A stretch of 41,576 nucleotides of DNA, taken from positions 1 to 41,576 of the forward strand of contig NZ_JAAAHS010000020.1 of NCBI RefSeq assembly GCF_009908195.1. The letters run 5' to 3'. Numbering within the stretch: the stretch's first letter is position 1; each line of letters opens with the position of its first letter. This DNA is from Streptomyces boluensis. GTDB taxonomy: Bacteria; Actinomycetota; Actinomycetes; Streptomycetales; Streptomycetaceae. Below the pieces are notes generated by a model, which was given only the letters and a program-made list of their open reading frames with translations, ran no database searches and had not been told where the DNA came from. Position numbers and translations under genes: made by a program. Positions 40,445 through 41,576 of the stretch are shown piece after piece.

Positions 40445-41341
40445 TCATCCGCGGGCGGTGACCTGAGGCCCGTACTGCTCGACGCAGAAGCGCGCCAGCC
40501 CCGTGGCGAACGCCTCGATGCTGCGCAGCGCATAGTGTCCGGCGTCCCACGCGGCGTGCAGATGGATCTGCAGCGGCTCGCCCGCACCGTCGAGGATCAG
40601 CAGCGGGTGCAGGTCGAAACGAGGATCGTCGGAGACCACCGCAATTCCGTGGCCCGACGCCGCCATGGCCTGTGCGACGTGCGGAGTGTCGCATTCCAGC
40701 ACGATGTCGTACGAGGCGTCCGCGTCCTGCACGGCATGGTCCAGGATGCGCCGCGTGCCGTGCGCCGGGGTGAGGACGATGAGGGGCTCCGCAGCGAGCT
40801 CCTCAATGGTGACCCGGTCCCGGTCCGCCCAGGCATGGTCGGCCCGCACATAGGCCCACAGCGGCAGGCGGGCCACCGGGAGCCCGGCGAAACGGCGCCT
40901 CGGGGGTGCCGAGGAGACGGCTACATCGGCGCCCCTCGCAAGGGCCTGGTACGCATGCGCCGGACTCTCCGCCTGCACGGTGACGAGCGGATCCTCCGGT
41001 CCCCAGGTGGCCAGGAACGGCGCGATCACGTCGGTGATGGTGGTGGGCGGCGCCGCCACGGTGATCCGCATGGCACGACCGGCAGCCAGCGCACCGACTG
41101 CGGCCTCGGCGGCGTCCGCGCGGGCGACCAGGTCTCGGGCCAGCGGAAGGAAGCGCCGGCCGGCGGCGGTCAGGACCAGCTGTTTGCCGCCGCGGTCGAA
41201 AAGCGTCATGCCCAACGACGTCTCCAGGCCGCGCAGTTGACGCGAAAGCGAGGGCTGGGCAACGCGGACCTCCTCGGCGGCCTTGGTGACCGAACCGGTC
41301 TCCACGATGGTCAGGAAATAGCGCAGCACTCGAAGTTCCAC
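40445..41341 (-). CDS. LysR-family transcriptional regulator
   Basis: A 298-residue regulator. The helix-turn-helix lies at residues 17-45 (G-S-V-T-K-A-A-E-E-V, A-Q-P-S-L-S-R-Q-L-R-G-L-E), followed by the linker helix and a two-lobed periplasmic-binding-like effector domain (I-T-V-A-A-P-P-T-T, G-A-D-V-A-V-S-S-A). GTG at 41341 starts the conserved V-E-L-R-V-L-R-Y-F; a longer start at 41401 would run through the palindrome upstream. Its ligand is unknown. It lies 121 bp upstream of the serine hydrolase on the same strand. Confidence 0.92.
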   Translation of the reverse strand: MELRVLRYFLTIVETGSVTKAAEEVRVAQPSLSRQLRGLETSLGMTLFDRGGKQLVLTAAGRRFLPLARDLVARADAAEAAVGALAAGRAMRITVAAPPTTITDVIAPFLATWGPEDPLVTVQAESPAHAYQALARGADVAVSSAPPRRRFAGLPVARLPLWAYVRADHAWADRDRVTIEELAAEPLIVLTPAHGTRRILDHAVQDADASYDIVLECDTPHVAQAMAASGHGIAVVSDDPRFDLHPLLILDGAGEPLQIHLHAAWDAGHYALRSIEAFATGLARFCVEQYGPQVTARG

Positions 41342-41378
41342 GGCAGTGGCCTCTCGGAAGACGGAGGAGGCATGGCCA

Positions 41379-41401
41379 TTGCATGCCTCAAAGGCATGCA
41401 A
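41379..41401. promoter_or_regulatory. Perfect inverted repeat, likely LysR operator
   Basis: TTGCATGCCT (41379-41388) and AGGCATGCAA (41392-41401) form a perfect 10-bp inverted repeat with a 3-bp spacer, 37 bp upstream of the LysR start. Such symmetric sites are typical for autoregulated LysR genes. The remaining 175 bp to the window edge show no recognised gene. Confidence 0.6.
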
Positions 41402-41576
41402 GTCAGCCCTCGGAAGTATTTGAGGTTATAGCTGACGAGCCCCACGCTTGTCTCACCGTCGACCTCGCCGCCCGGAGCCCACACCCCCGGCGCCTGAACC
41501 ACCGTCGACTGCTCCCGCCAGAGCCCTTTTTTCGATTGGCTGGTGTTCCCCGCATGGCCCGCCCCCTGCCCCTTAT

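Overview
The window is high-GC DNA that reads as a Streptomyces chromosome. Reading frames are strongly GC3-biased, several starts are GTG or TTG, and the gene content is typically streptomycete: a gluABCD uptake operon, a DUF6278 protein, a GH75 chitosanase, a PcaDC-type fusion, a CspA/DEAD-helicase/MerR group and a SigB/SigF-type sigma factor. No rRNA, tRNA, CRISPR array or classical biosynthetic cluster was recognised.

Region 1 (1-21.4 kb) is orderly, with intact genes. It holds a cut-off hypothetical gene, an F420/flavin split-barrel protein, a lipoprotein alginate lyase, a divergent XRE regulator / methionine aminopeptidase pair sharing a perfect palindrome, a GGT-chitosanase pair, a membrane-anchored protein, a translationally coupled hydrolase-P450 pair, an L,D-transpeptidase, a secreted S15-type peptidase, the gluABCD operon, a two-domain SGNH esterase, exonuclease III, an MBL hydrolase and a PcaDC-like fusion. 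The lactonase half of that fusion lacks the nucleophile serine.

Region 2 (about 21.5-38.4 kb) is accessory and scarred. It begins and ends with relics of IS110-type transposases in the same orientation. Between them lie an internally deleted IS5-type element with intact ends, other IS5 pieces, and fragments of a CBS protein, an Asp23-like protein, a glycosyltransferase, a cupin, a GAF-type regulator and a multiply frameshifted gene. Intact genes here are mostly stress-related: cold-shock protein, DEAD helicase, MerR regulator, sigma factor, STAS protein, hemerythrin, DUF2267, stand-alone DUF3662 and PRC-barrel.

Two items in region 2 look most novel. The first is a tight two-gene unit at 28.6-32.0 kb: an ATP-grasp ligase followed by a ~680-residue protein I do not recognise, whose C-terminal half carries a papain-like Gln-x5-Cys, His, Asn series. 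The second is a ~670-nt untranslated leader in front of the MerR gene. It has its own sigma-70-like promoter, tandem imperfect repeats, and a 32-bp perfect palindrome just upstream of the ribosome binding site, as expected for an attenuated regulatory RNA.

Region 3 (38.5 kb to the end) holds a large secreted serine beta-lactamase-fold hydrolase and a LysR regulator with a 23-bp inverted repeat upstream. Positions come from reading the sequence by eye; family names rest on motif recognition, not on database searches.
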